A stretch of 64,000 nt of DNA from Coniferiporia sulphurascens (taxonomy: Eukaryota; Basidiomycota; Agaricomycetes; Hymenochaetales; Hymenochaetaceae): positions 682,001-746,000 of the forward strand of contig NBBA01000013.1 of NCBI GenBank assembly GCA_002794785.1, in the 5' to 3' direction. Position numbers and translations under genes: made by a program. The notes under the pieces are model-generated. The model ran no database searches. It saw nothing but the letters and a program-made list of their open reading frames with translations, and was not told where the DNA came from. Shown piece by piece: positions 47,794-58,796 of this stretch. Every line of letters starts with the position of its first letter. Position 1 is the stretch's first letter.

Positions 47794-48555
47794 TATAATC
47801 CACATACAATCTTGGCAGCACTGAAAAATGTCCCAAAATGTGCCTACAAGGAATGTCTCCCACAATGTCTGCGGAAATAATGTTTAGGGATTGCATATGC
47901 CACAACTTGAATCTGTCACATTCTCAGTGAGGTTTTGCTGATGCGTTCTGTCTTGAAAGATGCTTGGAATGTCTCCACCTCGAAACCTCAGCGACTGCCC
48001 CCGCTAAAAGCCGCGCTGTGTGCTGCTATACCATGATTCGGATGTCCCGAGGGAAAGAACTTGAAGCGTCGTTGAACGGGCGGCAAGAGGTTATCGTAAG
48101 TCCCGACCTGCTGCTATTTGTAACCAGGTAGTACTAGCTGTGTCTGACTCACTTTGCAGGGCGCGGCCGACATACCAGCGCGGCATCCTGTCCCAGTTGA
48201 GTGCGATTAATAAAATAACCTTCCTATTTTAGAGGCATGTAGTCCATACTTATAGAAAGATGTTTGGATCTTCTGAGTATGTACGAGAGAAGGGAGTCTG
48301 AAGTAAGTCAGAATGATAATATAGCTTTACATCTGATTAGTACTATCTATTCACTATAGGAGGCCAGAAGTGTTTTGACAGGTACCTTAACATAAAAACT
48401 GGACATATCAAACACAACGGTTAGTCAAGAATTACGGGAATCATGATATCGGAACGATAGCAGCCTGAGGATAGCGAATATTGATAGTATACCGCGCCAT
48501 AGCGGTAATATGGCCTGCAACGTCTGGGCCTCATACTAACGTGAGCCTGCCGACA
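47794..48555. other. Intergenic, HS6 downstream region
   Basis: No gene. From about 48390 the sequence resembles the downstream flank of HS5. Confidence 0.4.
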
Positions 48556-50076
48556 TCAGCCATGAAGCGTGCACAAAAGAGCACGAGCTTCAAGTGGCGT
48601 AAGCTTCCCCTGTCCAACAAGTTCATCGAACCACTCCTTGCTCTCTTCGCGCGGCATGTTCCTTAACAACCTGATGCCCTCTTTATCTTTTATACCGAGC
48701 TCGATGAACAGCGGTAGAAGTCTGCTCAAATCGCGACCCTGTGAAACGAGGAAAGAGACGATGTCTGAATCGGAATTCTCTTTTAGCAGCGCTGCCGGCG
48801 CTGGCAGCGACGTAGCAGAAGAAGGGTATTTATACAGCGTGGTACCAGTCGGCAGCAAGGCGGTAGTGGTCTCAGGCTTGTCGACAGGCTGTGACCCGGG
48901 GGTGAAAGATGATGACTCGCTGTCGGAGGGTATTTCGATTATTTCTGGACTTTCGTGTCGCGTTTTTCTAAGCGAAGCGGCGGGGGCGTCCCCAGGCTGG
49001 GTAGAACTGACACCTCCGATAGGCCACTTGTATATCGATTTGGACCGGGGCAACCGTGCAGATGGGACGGCGGCCTGAGTGAGGTCAGGGGCCGCTCCAG
49101 GACGTCGCATTGGCACCACGTCCGATCTCTCCGTTTTTGCGACCTTGGCAGGGGCACTAATGTTCTCTAACATTCCTTCCCCCACATCAGGTTTCTTAAA
49201 GAACACAAGGATCAAAGAGTGTTAGGCACCAATGACTGTGACTGGGAGGAGACCAACTCCAGGCTTACACGTTTCCGCACGACTAGGGCCGAAAGGAGCC
49301 CAGGGTTCAGGACGGTGTCGGTCGAGGACGAGAATTCGGGAGAGGAGCCGATTTGCGCAGTTCTGATAGCATCTAACATAAACCTTTCTAGATTGACTTG
49401 AGAATACTCCCCAGAGGGTCGTCCCATCTGACCAGCGGAACCGGCCTCTTCCGCCAAGTGGACAGACGAACACGAAAGAGACAAGTTCTGTTGACTCGGG
49501 CCAGTCAATCTACCGATATCAACGAAGAGCAACATACGCAAATACCTGTTTTTCTTTGTAGGTCCTTATAAGCTTGGACAAGGAGGTATTAGGATATCAA
49601 CGATTTCACTATGATGGCGCCACCATCACGACAGACCGCGGCCAACTTGCTAGCATCTAGTACTCACATCGTTCAATCCATCCATCACCTCCAGAAGATC
49701 TGGAGAAACATCCGAAGTGATATGTTCCTCGTCCGAATCTAGGTTATCTTTAAACTTAAACTCGTTGTTGATAACGCGCGTGATGACCGGCGCTGACGTC
49801 CCATACATCCTTGCAAGAGAAGCCACTGGGACGTGCAGCGTCTTAGCAAACGCACGGCACTCGGCGCGCTGAGAACGAGTAAGCTTTTTCAGATGGCTAA
49901 AGTCGTGTTGAAGGTTGGAGAAGCATCGCGTTGGAGAGTACGTTCCAACGGAAATTGACCATTAATGTTGATTCGCAGTTAGCAGAGCGAGTCTGGGCGT
50001 CGAACCGGGGTCACGTATTCTGTTAAACTCACCCTCTAATATCAAGCGTCCGTTCTGGGGCCTTTTTCGCGGACAT
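48556..50076 (-). CDS. HS6: HTH plus SAM-like family protein, intact five-exon copy
   Basis: Best-defined member of the family. Exons 50033-50076, 49668-49896, 49546-49572 (27-nt micro-exon, LIRTYKEKQ), 49269-49487 and 48556-49194 join in phase to 385 residues. The start at 50076 (MSAKKAPERTLDIRG) is used because the ATG of the usual 8-nt first exon has become ATT here; the upstream ATG is in frame. HTH: HLKKLTRSQRAECRAFAKTL, then PVASLARMYGTSAPVITRV, then the acidic DNLDSDEEH motif. Middle: LNPGLLSALVVRKR, then a Pro/Ser-rich linker. C-terminal SAM-like module: FLVSQGRDLSRLLPLFIELGIKD, REESKEWFDEL, LTPLEARALLCTLHG. A DNA-binding regulator that can self-associate is a guess. Confidence 0.75.
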
Positions 50077-50428
50077 TGATATTAGCTGACGATGACAAAG
50101 GCAAAGAGGTGCAGGGGCAGGCTAAACCTCAAGCAGCAGCGCGTCTTGCTCAAGACCTACAGTAGGCGCGCTTTATGAGGCGCATCCCCGGACCTCGCTA
50201 ATAGGTATTTACGTACCGGCAGTGTGTGAGTCCGCCTTGACTCGAAGGTCCGACCGTCAAACAGGAACTCGTCTTGAGAGAGCCCGGAGACTGGGGAAAA
50301 TCCAGAAAGTACTATTATATCGTACATACGGACAAGTACATGGCCCGCTTTCAGGAGGCCCAAGTAATAATAAAAAACGACGCAACAGAATCACGATTTT
50401 CTCTTCTCTTCTTTTCTCTCCCTGCGAC
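50077..50428. other. Intergenic between HS6 and MTR3
   Basis: About 350 bases, no gene; MTR3 3' flank and HS6 promoter. Part of it (about 50330-50428) is duplicated at 20295-20400. Confidence 0.5.
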
Positions 50429-51590
50429 TCAGCTCCCGTTGCCACGGGCTTCCAAAAGTGCCTGCGCGACGACCTTGTGGATATCCAAACACCGCTCCTG
50501 ACACGCGTCTATGCACTACACACACGCATATACACGGGAAAAAGCATGAGAATCATCGAGTTCGCGGGAAGTTCCAAGGGAAAACGCACCTTCTCCACCT
50601 CGTCGATATGCATCTGCCCCGTTTGCCAGACGTTCGTGACGAGTCCTAGCGCAGGGACACATGACAAGGTCAAACAACCCTGCGCCGAGCGCGCTTCATC
50701 CGCTGTAGGGTCCAGCCAGATCTCTTTTGTCCTCGTAGCCTAGTGATGGTAAACACGATTCAGCCACTGTGTCCGCTATTGCCGTCCAAAAAAAATGTAG
50801 GGACAGCGACTCACAGCAGCACACGAGACTACGAGACCGAGCATGTCTATACTGGCGTCCGCGAGCGCCGTGCTCGCGGCAATAGACCCCGCAGCCACGC
50901 AGCCCTCGATGCCGTCGTTCTCGATAACGAACAAATATATGTCGATGGTCGACTTTGGGAGGAGTTCCAGACGGATTGCGGGTACGAGGGACTGTTGTAT
51001 TAAAACTGAGACCGACCGATCCTCCGCGTCCTGTGGTCGAGAATCATAACCGAGCATCATGAGCGAAAATGCATGCATAGTGCAATAGCCAATAAACGAA
51101 AGCTCACCCGCATAGGCGCACGCCGCTTCGCACACGAAAACGGCGCAAACTTCACTTCCACATTTATCTTCCCCTTCTCGTTGTACGTCGTACTCTTCGA
51201 CTGACGCGGGCCGTATCTGCATTCCACCCCATTTCCGGGGAGGTTTCGTTCAGGACGCAAAGGACGCGTAAATGAATGGGGAGTACGGGACGGACGGACA
51301 CTGCGCATGCGATTTTGGTCTTCTCAGTCTCGATGTACGCAGAACCGTTTGCTTGGCTTATGAGGCCAGTTTTCAGGACTATGATCTCTATGTAAGCCGT
51401 GAGCTAGAACGTTGAAAGTCTGTACGAACGCACATATAGGGCGGATTTCCGACGCCGCTCGACCGAGGCGGGGCTGCTCTGCGCCTGTCTTTACATTCAC
51501 GATGTCTTCTTCATCGTCGCTTGCGTAAATCGGAGCAAAGCTCTCCTCTGGTCCATTTATCCGGCGTCGGTCGAATACATTTGTCGCCAT
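50429..51590 (-). CDS. MTR3: Exosome complex component MTR3 (RNase PH-like)
   Basis: Exons 51434-51590, 51300-51378, 51108-51216, 50815-51030, 50590-50739 and 50429-50515 join in phase to 265 residues, close to yeast Mtr3 in size. Diagnostic blocks: MATNVFDRRRINGPEES at the start, then IRPIFLKTGLISQANGSAY, KIACAVYGPRQSKS, EKGKINVEVKFAPFS, PAIRLELLPKSTIDIYLFVI, AASTALADASIDM, IWLDPTADEA and ALGLVTNVWQTGQM. MTR3 is one of the RNase PH-like subunits of the exosome ring, which degrades and trims RNA in nucleus and cytoplasm; the ring subunits are thought to be catalytically dead in fungi. Intron 2 begins GTCCGT. It shares a 181-base divergent promoter with the NSRP1-like gene. Confidence 0.92.
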
Positions 51591-51771
51591 CGCTTTACGA
51601 TAAAAGCGCGCACAGAAGGCAGACTCGTTGTAGGTACTAGACGCCGCCCCGACGAGTCGAAAAATCAGGCGCGTCCATCTCCGTAAACTTTAAAATACGA
51701 ATAAGGCAAACACAGACTAATCCGTTCCGTCCAAGTTACTACCGTGACTCGCCGCGCAGGCTGCACACGCC
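51591..51771. promoter_or_regulatory. Divergent promoter between MTR3 and NSRP1-like genes
   Basis: Only 181 bases separate the two start codons, which point away from each other. Both genes act in RNA processing, so shared control is plausible but not shown. No clear TATA box. Confidence 0.45.
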
Positions 51772-53076
51772 ATGAAGGTGTCCTTTTCCCTCAACAAAGC
51801 CAAGCCAGCAGCGGCGGCGGCGGCAGCGACAGGCAATGCGCCTCCACTCAGGCAGCCCGCCGCGTTCGCATCGCTCGGGGACGACGAGCCGCTCGACGCT
51901 GCGCCGACCGCCTCCGGGTCTGGATCGAGGACGTCCGGCGTGAACGCAAACCGCGCACTCGCCGCGCAGGCTGCACCGCGCCTGTCGAGGGCGCAGCAGA
52001 AACGTCTCGAAGCGGAGAAGCTCGTCGATAGGACTGTGTACGAGTACGACGAGGTGTGGGATACGATGCAGGCTGCGAAGGCGCGTCAGAAGGAGCATAA
52101 GGAGGTCGAGGCGCAAAAGCGCGAGGTACGCAGGTCCTACGCTTCCTTCATACTTGTCGAAAGATGCTAACTAAGAACAAACCTTCCGTGCGCGTTTCTA
52201 GCCAAAGTATATTAACTCGCTGCTGCAAGCTGCGACGGTGCGCAAGCTGGACCACCTGCGGGCAGAGGAGAAGATGATACAGCGCGAGCGCGAGGCTGAG
52301 GGCGACGAGTTTGTGGACAAGGATCAGTTCGTGACGCAGGCGTACAAGGACCAAATGATCGAGGTACGAAAAGCCGAGGAAGAGGAAAAGAAACGCGAAG
52401 GTGCGCTGGACAAACAACCTCGCATCCTATGTCTTACGTCTCTAACGCCAGCTCCCCAAAAACAGAGCTAGAGAAACAAAAGCGCGGACCCTCAACAGGG
52501 ATGACGCACTTTTACCGGCAGCTACTCGAGAAGACCGAAGAGCAGCATAGTGCGACCGTCGCCGCGACACAGAACAAAAAGGGCACACTCGAGCCTGAGA
52601 ACCTCACGATCACTAAACCTGCGGACTTTACGCCTGTGTCGGACCTGGAGCGCGCGCAGCTAGCTATGACGGAAGGGAAGAGTGTCGAGCTGAATGACGA
52701 TAACCAGATCGTCGACAAGCGCGAACTGCTCTCTGCCGGGCTTAACCTCTCTGCGCCGAACACGCGGAGACTCGGTCTGCTTGCGGGGAAGGCGAAGGGA
52801 GGCGCAAGTGATCAGGCGGCTGCAGTTCCCCGTGCGGTTGGCACCGCTGCGAGCCAGCGGGAGATCAACGAGCGGCGACGGCGTGAGATCGAACAACAGC
52901 TGGCGGAGGAGAAGGAGAGAGCAGCACGGAAGCACGAAGAGGCTGAGCGGGCAAGGGCACAGCGGATGGTGGCGAAACGGAATACAGAAGAGGACGTACA
53001 GAGTGCCCGACAGCGATACCTAGAGCGCAAGAGGCGAAAAGTGGAAGAGACGGTTGACGGCGGGGAAGGCACATAA
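51772..53076 (+). CDS. Nuclear speckle splicing regulatory protein 1-like (NSRP1/CCDC55)
   Basis: Exons 51772-52125, 52202-52400 and 52466-53076 join in phase to 387 residues; introns are 76 and 65 nt. The family core is clear: DRTVYEYDEVWDTMQAAK, then PKYINSLLQAATVRKLD, then QREREAEGDEFVDKDQFVTQ and AYKDQMIE, then TGMTHFYRQLLEK. N-terminus MKVSFSLNKAKP is also typical. The C-terminal half has NLSAPNTRRLGLL and a charged helix with a basic end (LERKRRKVEE). In animals NSRP1 sits in nuclear speckles and affects alternative splicing; here the role is by homology. Confidence 0.88.
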
Positions 53077-53139
53077 CAACGACATTAGGAATATTCTAAT
53101 TTAACTGAGCTACTGTACAAATGTATAATACGGAGGAAT

Positions 53140-53862
53140 CTAGAAGTTGTCGCCTCCACCTAGCTCGTCGTCCGGGAATTGTTTCCGTGCGCGTTTGATG
53201 TCCTCTTGCATGAACAGCAGCTCCTCCATACGAGCAAGCTTCTTTTCGTCACCATGCCGCAACAGAGTGCGGCGCAGGTCTTCAATCTGGAGGCGTGTCT
53301 TGCGCGTCGACGAGAGCGAGGTCTGGCACTGTGGAATTGGTTGGCCAAAAATAAAGTAGATAGTATCCGAGAAAGACATACGACGTCGACAATATACTCG
53401 ATTAGGATTTCCTCCATGACAGCAACAGAGTCGTTTGCGACCTGTTTGTCATCGCCGAAGCTGTACATGAGTTTGGGAACTGACAAACGGGTTAGACAGG
53501 TGGAGCCGGCTACTCTTCGGAGGCCAGCACTCACGTTCTTTGGCAAACAACCCCTTTAGCTGCGACTGTCTCCGTGGTCCGCGTGTGCCCGTGCTCGTCC
53601 CGGCTGCAGCGGGCTCGCGCACAAACGTGGGGTTGTACGTCGAGAACGTCGTCGTCGTCGACGGCGCTGGGGTAGGTGCGGGTGCGGGTGTCGGGATCGG
53701 AGCTACCTGCTGTACGGGCGCAGAGGGGCGGGCCTGCGGGTGCTGCTGGAAGGTGTAGCCATACCAGGCGTGGTGGTAGCCCTGGGCTGCATAGGGCTCC
53801 TGTGACGTGGGCGGGTAGTATGCGGACCCGGGCGGTTGGTAGTGTTGGTACTGCCAGGCCAT
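53140..53862 (-). CDS. TAF13: TFIID subunit TAF13 (histone-fold)
   Basis: Exons 53535-53862, 53382-53479 and 53140-53328 join in phase to 204 residues. The C-terminal half is the TAF13 histone fold: LFAKELPKLMYSFGDDKQ, then SVAVMEEILIEYIVDV, then TRKTRLQIEDLRRTLLRH, then KKLARMEELLFMQEDIKRAR. The N-terminal hundred residues are rich in Gln, Tyr, Pro, Ala and Thr (MAWQYQHYQPPGSAYYPP), an extension absent from the short animal and yeast proteins. TAF13 pairs with TAF11 in the TFIID general transcription factor. An alternative upstream start at 53964 exists in frame but looks non-coding. It converges on the NSRP1-like gene with 63 bases between the stops. Confidence 0.88.
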
Positions 53863-54562
53863 GACCGTCGGAGGCAAGCTGGGAACGCATTTCCATATCC
53901 GGCGTACGTAGAAACCGCGCCACCGCCACCGACGTTTTAGGCTCGTGCTTCTCAGCCCCTTCATTGTCGACCGCGACTGCTTCGTCCGCGCCCTCGCCTC
54001 GCTTGGCCGGAAACCCTCTACTCTCCACCACCATCTTGGTCTTTTTCTCTCACATCCCTCCCGCTCCTTCCTATCCTAGTAGCTCCTTTCGGAACCTTCG
54101 CGGTCGCCAGCGCAGTCCGCCTCCTTCCTGCTGGGAATCGTGCTCCCTATGTGTCTTTTCGCTCAGCGCGTGCTCTTCCCTTTCCGGTCGCTCGTCGGCC
54201 ATCCTCCCCATTATCGTGCTACCATCAACGAATTTCTTTCCTTTTTTATCCTTAGCCTGATGCGATGTCGGACTTTGCATCTAAACCGTGTTTGACTTTC
54301 CTCCCTTTCCGGTACCGCCGCACTCAACTCAATCTCGCTTCAATGGTCTTGTCCTCCTTCGCCCGTCGCTCTATGCCCCGCCCTATGCTTTCCAAATTAG
54401 TCCTTGCGCTCAGCTCTCTTATCCGCTGCGGTTAATTTCCCGATATAAGTCTCCCCCTCGCCCTCTTGCTCCTTGCTCTAGCTCTTTTTTCTGCCCTTGG
54501 TATCGCCACAACCTCCAGCTGGAGTGCTTAGAAGTCTGAGTCTGAAAATCTGCTTTTCTTAA
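53863..54562. promoter_or_regulatory. Divergent intergenic region between TAF13 and the kinase-like gene
   Basis: About 700 bases, pyrimidine-rich on the plus strand, particularly 54020-54540. No gene. It should hold both promoters. Confidence 0.4.
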
Positions 54563-55865
54563 ATGCGTCCTCGTATTAGCTCCATCTCGTCTTCTTCCAG
54601 CTCTGATTCCTTCCCGTCAACTTCATCCGCCTCCTCCCTGGACGAAGACGACCTGAACGTGCGCATCACACCCTGCTGGGAGAACTACAGAAGTCTCTTC
54701 GAGCGGCTCGGATTTCGGCTGGATACTTCTAGAGATGTCAAACAGTACTATGAACGTGTCTTTGGAGGACCCATACCCAATACTCCGGCAAATGTCTGCC
54801 ATAGGGAAGGCTATGCACGCGCATGCAGGGCTAATCCTGATGCGCTTTGCAAAGATGCTGGCTTGGTGAGTGTCGTTGCCGCAAAGAAGAAGAATTTTTT
54901 TTAAATCTTCAGCTTCGGATGTCGTCGATATTAATAGCCCGACACGCTTTTCCGCGGTACCCGCGTGCACAATGGGAAGCGTATCATGGTCAAAGCCGTG
55001 TGTCTTCGCAGTCGTCAGTTCGACGTAATCCGCGTTCTGTCAACGCCCCCTCTTCGCAATGATCCCATGAACCATACCATTCGTGCGTCTATATCCAGCC
55101 CTCGCGGGTCATTTTGTGGTAGCAATAATAGCTGAAGCGGCTGTTTTTTCTTTCTCTTCATGTCCCATGATTAGCCGTGCTCGACCTTATTGAGGTACCA
55201 GAGTCGGACGTGGGCTTTATCGTCCAAGAAGAGTGGTCTTCGCAGCTTATCGACCCGAGTAATCCATGCTCCGAACGGGACTTTCTGCGCGCCATCCGGC
55301 AGTGTATCGAAGTACGCATAGTAGTGTGGGAAAATGACGATAAACTAATTAACATACGCGTAATTGCTCCCCCTTAGGGCCTTGTTTTTATGCACGCACA
55401 TGGGATCGCGCATTTGGACATCTCGCTACGCAATGTTCTGACGGACTACCGAGGACACTATCGATACATCGACTTCGAGATGAGCCGGCGGTATACTATC
55501 GGCGCTAGTACTGATGCTAGCCCCCCGCGGATCGTAGGATGCCGCGGCACAGAGATGCCCCCTGAGATCGAGCGTGGCGAGGAGTCCGATCCGTTCAAGG
55601 TAGATGTTTGGGCGCTAGGCGTCGTCATCCTTCGTGCTTGCAAGGTACGCAGCTTCCCTGCCGCATTTGCTGAGATCTGTGTTCAGACCTTTGGGTGCAT
55701 TGCATATTGTGTAACTGCCAGTTGACGGAGTACGATGTCCCGGGACTCGTCAACCTCGTACGGCCCATGCTGCACGAGTCCTTCGAGGCACGACCGTCAG
55801 CGTGGGCAGTGCTAAATGCGTTTGACCGTACGGCACCACATCTAGTCGCCGGTTGGTCTCCGTGA
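54563..55865 (+). CDS. Protein kinase-like protein, fungal expanded family
   Basis: Exons 54563-54865, 54938-55082, 55175-55311, 55378-55644 and 55722-55865 join in phase to 331 residues. The kinase fold is recognisable: RIMVKAV (possible ATP-binding Lys), MNHTIPVLDLIEVPES, GLVFMHAHGIAHLDISLRNV (catalytic loop, HLD in place of HRD, catalytic Asp and Asn present), YIDFEMS (DFE in place of DFG) and MPPEIERGEESDPFKVDVWALG (APE-like motif and subdomain IX). No clear glycine loop is seen and the C-lobe is short. Such kinases are numerous in mushroom genomes and poorly known. With DFE and HLD it may be weakly active or regulatory; I cannot decide. Confidence 0.75.
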
Positions 55866-57445
55866 AGAAGGAAGTAAAAAATGCCACTCGCCATCCTCCT
55901 CTCGACCCACGGACGCTTTCCCCTTAATCGCTTCCCCAGTGGATATACGAACCTACGATAAGCACTTAACCCCTCCCCCTTAATTAGCAGGAGCTGCCGT
56001 ATTGTATTATTGGGTCGTGCGCGCGCATGCGCCGAAGGTGTAATCCGTTGTCAAACATAGACTTTACAGTACATACATGCAAGGCTCCCATCTCGGACTA
56101 CTTAGTACTTAAATCCAAATGACGCCCCCCGCTTTTGTGAAAAGCGGAAGTTTCTTTTTGAGTTTTGACCGAATAGAGATGCCACGTGAGTGTCACGTGA
56201 ACGCACACGCGACGCGTCAATTTACTGTGTTCCGGTAAAATTCGAAGTCATCTCATGGATTCTTGTGTCCTTGCGTTCCCGTGTTCAACTTCTTTGACCA
56301 ACTACACCAGAAGGGGGGGAAGGCAACTTGTCCACACCAGAAGAAAAAGAGTGCTAGAGCGATCAAAGTTGTAATCGGGATGAAAAGGCCGTGGTCACGG
56401 TGCAGACTCAGTCACTCGGATGGACGGTGGACTTGAACATTTATCCCCGTCGCGCTTCAAGTTCTATCTCTGATGACTCGGACCTATAAGTATGTATGTG
56501 TGATCCATGTTGGAGAAGAAAGCCTTATTGTCATAACGATACTGTCCCTACCAAGCTCCTCGTCCAAACTTTAAACTTTGAAATGCGGCGCTTGACTCCG
56601 CGTCCGTTTCTGTCTGCCAGCCTGAGTGTGTCCAAGTTACTACGCCGACTGTAGCAGCGTAGCGCCCCCTCAGGCTGCTATTCAGAATTTTCACTCGCTG
56701 CGATATAGTCGTATATATAAGGACCGACAGATGAGGTGGGAGCGGGAGACTCGAGGGAGAGGATCTGCAGTACACGAGTAGTATAGTATATCTACGAAAT
56801 CGGGGGTACACTAGTACTGGCGGGATACGTACCGCGACCGCAACTACCGGCGGAGTATGGAATTGCTTCTGGACATTTGACATACGTATACGTGTGAAGA
56901 ACGGACGACACGTATGTGCCACCTCCTCACACTAGTACAGTACTAGTGCTAGCGGCAAAACGAGAGAACCCCAACGGGCACGCAGACACCCCTTCTACAT
57001 CTTTATGCCTCTTACAGCGCAGAAGACTCGGAGGGAAATACAAACGCCGGCGGTGCCAGTACTGGTACTGGTGTGTGTCCGAGTCGGTGTGCGACGAACA
57101 TAGCAGCTACGGTAAGCAATAGAGTTATCATAACAAAAACCAAAATTGCCCGATTTGATTTGCGCACTCCGAAGTTCGGGATGGCCATTCGTGGTTGTAA
57201 TATCACACACTAGTACTGCGTGGTATACGAACGAGAGGCTTGATGTGCACGATAACACAGAAGGTAGGAACGGCGGCCGTGATTGTGTTGTGTGCCGCCC
57301 TGTTAGTTGTAGGTTCACCCTTCCTGGATATACGGTATATCCTTGCTTTATTGAAGATGGAGATAGGTGCATGTACCCTGGAGGACACATGCAGTGACAC
57401 CCGAACGGACGTCACCATAAGTGGCCTCTATCCACGTACAGTATA
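55866..57445. other. Intergenic between the k​inase-like gene and HTD2
   Basis: About 1.6 kb between convergent genes, with no coding frame I can support. Short ACTAGTAC-type palindromes occur at about 56810, 56930 and 57210. No tRNA or transposon end seen. Confidence 0.4.
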
Positions 57446-58599
57446 CTACGCAGTAGGCCTCCAGCCTTGGTCAAGCAGATCGACCGTCCCGGTCATGCTG
57501 ACAACCCCGTCGTCGTCCTCGGCCCACAAAACCGCACTACCCCCGCCCGGGTTGAGTGCGCCACGCACGTGCTGGCGGCGCCCCACGAGCACGGGGTTGC
57601 GCGCGCGGTAGACGAAGTTGTCGATGCGGCCCGCGTAGGCCTTGTGGAACAGCGCCTCGACGAGCATCAGCGCGGTCAGTGGGCCGTGCACGAGGCGCTC
57701 TGCCGGGGTGGGGTTTTTTGTAGATGCGGTTCAAGCTGGAGAGATCTAGAGCGGGTGGTTTCACGTACCTGGGTAGCCCTCCACGTCGCGTGCGTACGCC
57801 TGGTCAAGGTGGATGAGGTGTGCGTTCCACGTCAGCGCGGAGAAGCGGAATAGCGTCGTCGGCGTGGGCGTCCATGAGAACGTGTATTGTGGTTTTGGTA
57901 GACCAGTCACTGCGGAATCGTATTAGTCTACTAGCAGCGCGTCGCCAGCCTGGCACGGTAGCAGTACGTACCCTCACGCACCGCCCTCTTGTCCGCGCGC
58001 GCCCCCTTAGGCAAATACACATGAATCCGCTCCTCAACCACCGCCGGACTCTCCCCAGCTCCCTGCTCGTACTCGACATCCTGGTGCACGAACACCATCG
58101 GCGTGCCCCTCTCAAAGCCCTTCTTTTCGACCTTCACGATCTTCGCCCGCGCCGTCGCCGTCGCCGTCGCCCCCGCCCCCGCACCCACGCGTAGGCCGGC
58201 GTCGCTCGCGCGGGGGAAGCGGAACGCACCGCCGGCCCACATGCGCCGGGCGAACGGCGCCGGCGGGCAGAAATCCGTGTCGGTCTGGTCCGCGCCGAGC
58301 TGCGCCTCAGGCGTGCGCGGGTGGAAGAACGCGAGCGTGTGCAGAGGGCGGAGTGGTGCGTCGTGCGCATGCTCGTGTGCGTCGGCGTCGGCGAGCTCGT
58401 GGGCGCGCGTGGGCAAGGTGCAGAAGAGGTCGGCGACCTTGAATGAGGAGAGCTCGTCGTGGTACTGTTGCTGGAGGCCGCGAGTGCGCTGTATCCAGTC
58501 GTCGAGGGCTGCTTCTTGGTTAGCGGATACGAGCGATGAGTAGAGCCTTTTTTGGCGCAGAAACGTGCGGCCTTGCTGGTACAGAATTGGTTTCATCAT
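57446..58599 (-). CDS. HTD2: Mitochondrial 3-hydroxyacyl-thioester dehydratase, HTD2-like
   Basis: Exons 57972-58599, 57769-57909 and 57446-57699 join in phase to 340 residues. The start at 58599 gives MMKPILYQQGRTFLRQKRLYSS, a basic, Ser-rich mitochondrial presequence; the longer frame begins with GTG. Family blocks: DWIQRT, LHTLAFFHPRTPEAQLGADQ, then PPAPFARRMWAGGAFRFP, GTPMVFVHQDVEY, RFSALTWNAHLIHLDQAYAR, EGYPERLVHGPLTALML and the HotDog C-terminus. HTD2 dehydrates 3-hydroxyacyl-ACP in mitochondrial type II fatty acid synthesis, which feeds lipoic acid formation. Exons two and three each depend on a split codon, and both restore conserved residues. Confidence 0.88.
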
Positions 58600-58796
58600 G
58601 ATGTTGTTATACACAATCGCTCATGGAAGAAAGACGAGGAGTACTGGGTGTTACTAATTTATTAATTGTCAGCGAAGCTCAGAAGGCAGTTCGAGCATTC
58701 AGTCATTCGATCAAGTATATATACGCGGGAAAAGTCAAATCATCCGATCCATATCCTATTCTTACTATCTAGTACAATAAGCTATTATCATATACT

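Noticed and set aside
49975..50025. GGTTCGA-like box on the minus strand suggesting a tRNA
   Set aside because: The flanking bases cannot form a T-arm stem, and no A box or acceptor stem is found.
58103..58543. 146-codon plus-strand open frame opposite HTD2
   Set aside because: Antisense of a GC-rich exon; the minus strand has the HotDog dehydratase motifs.
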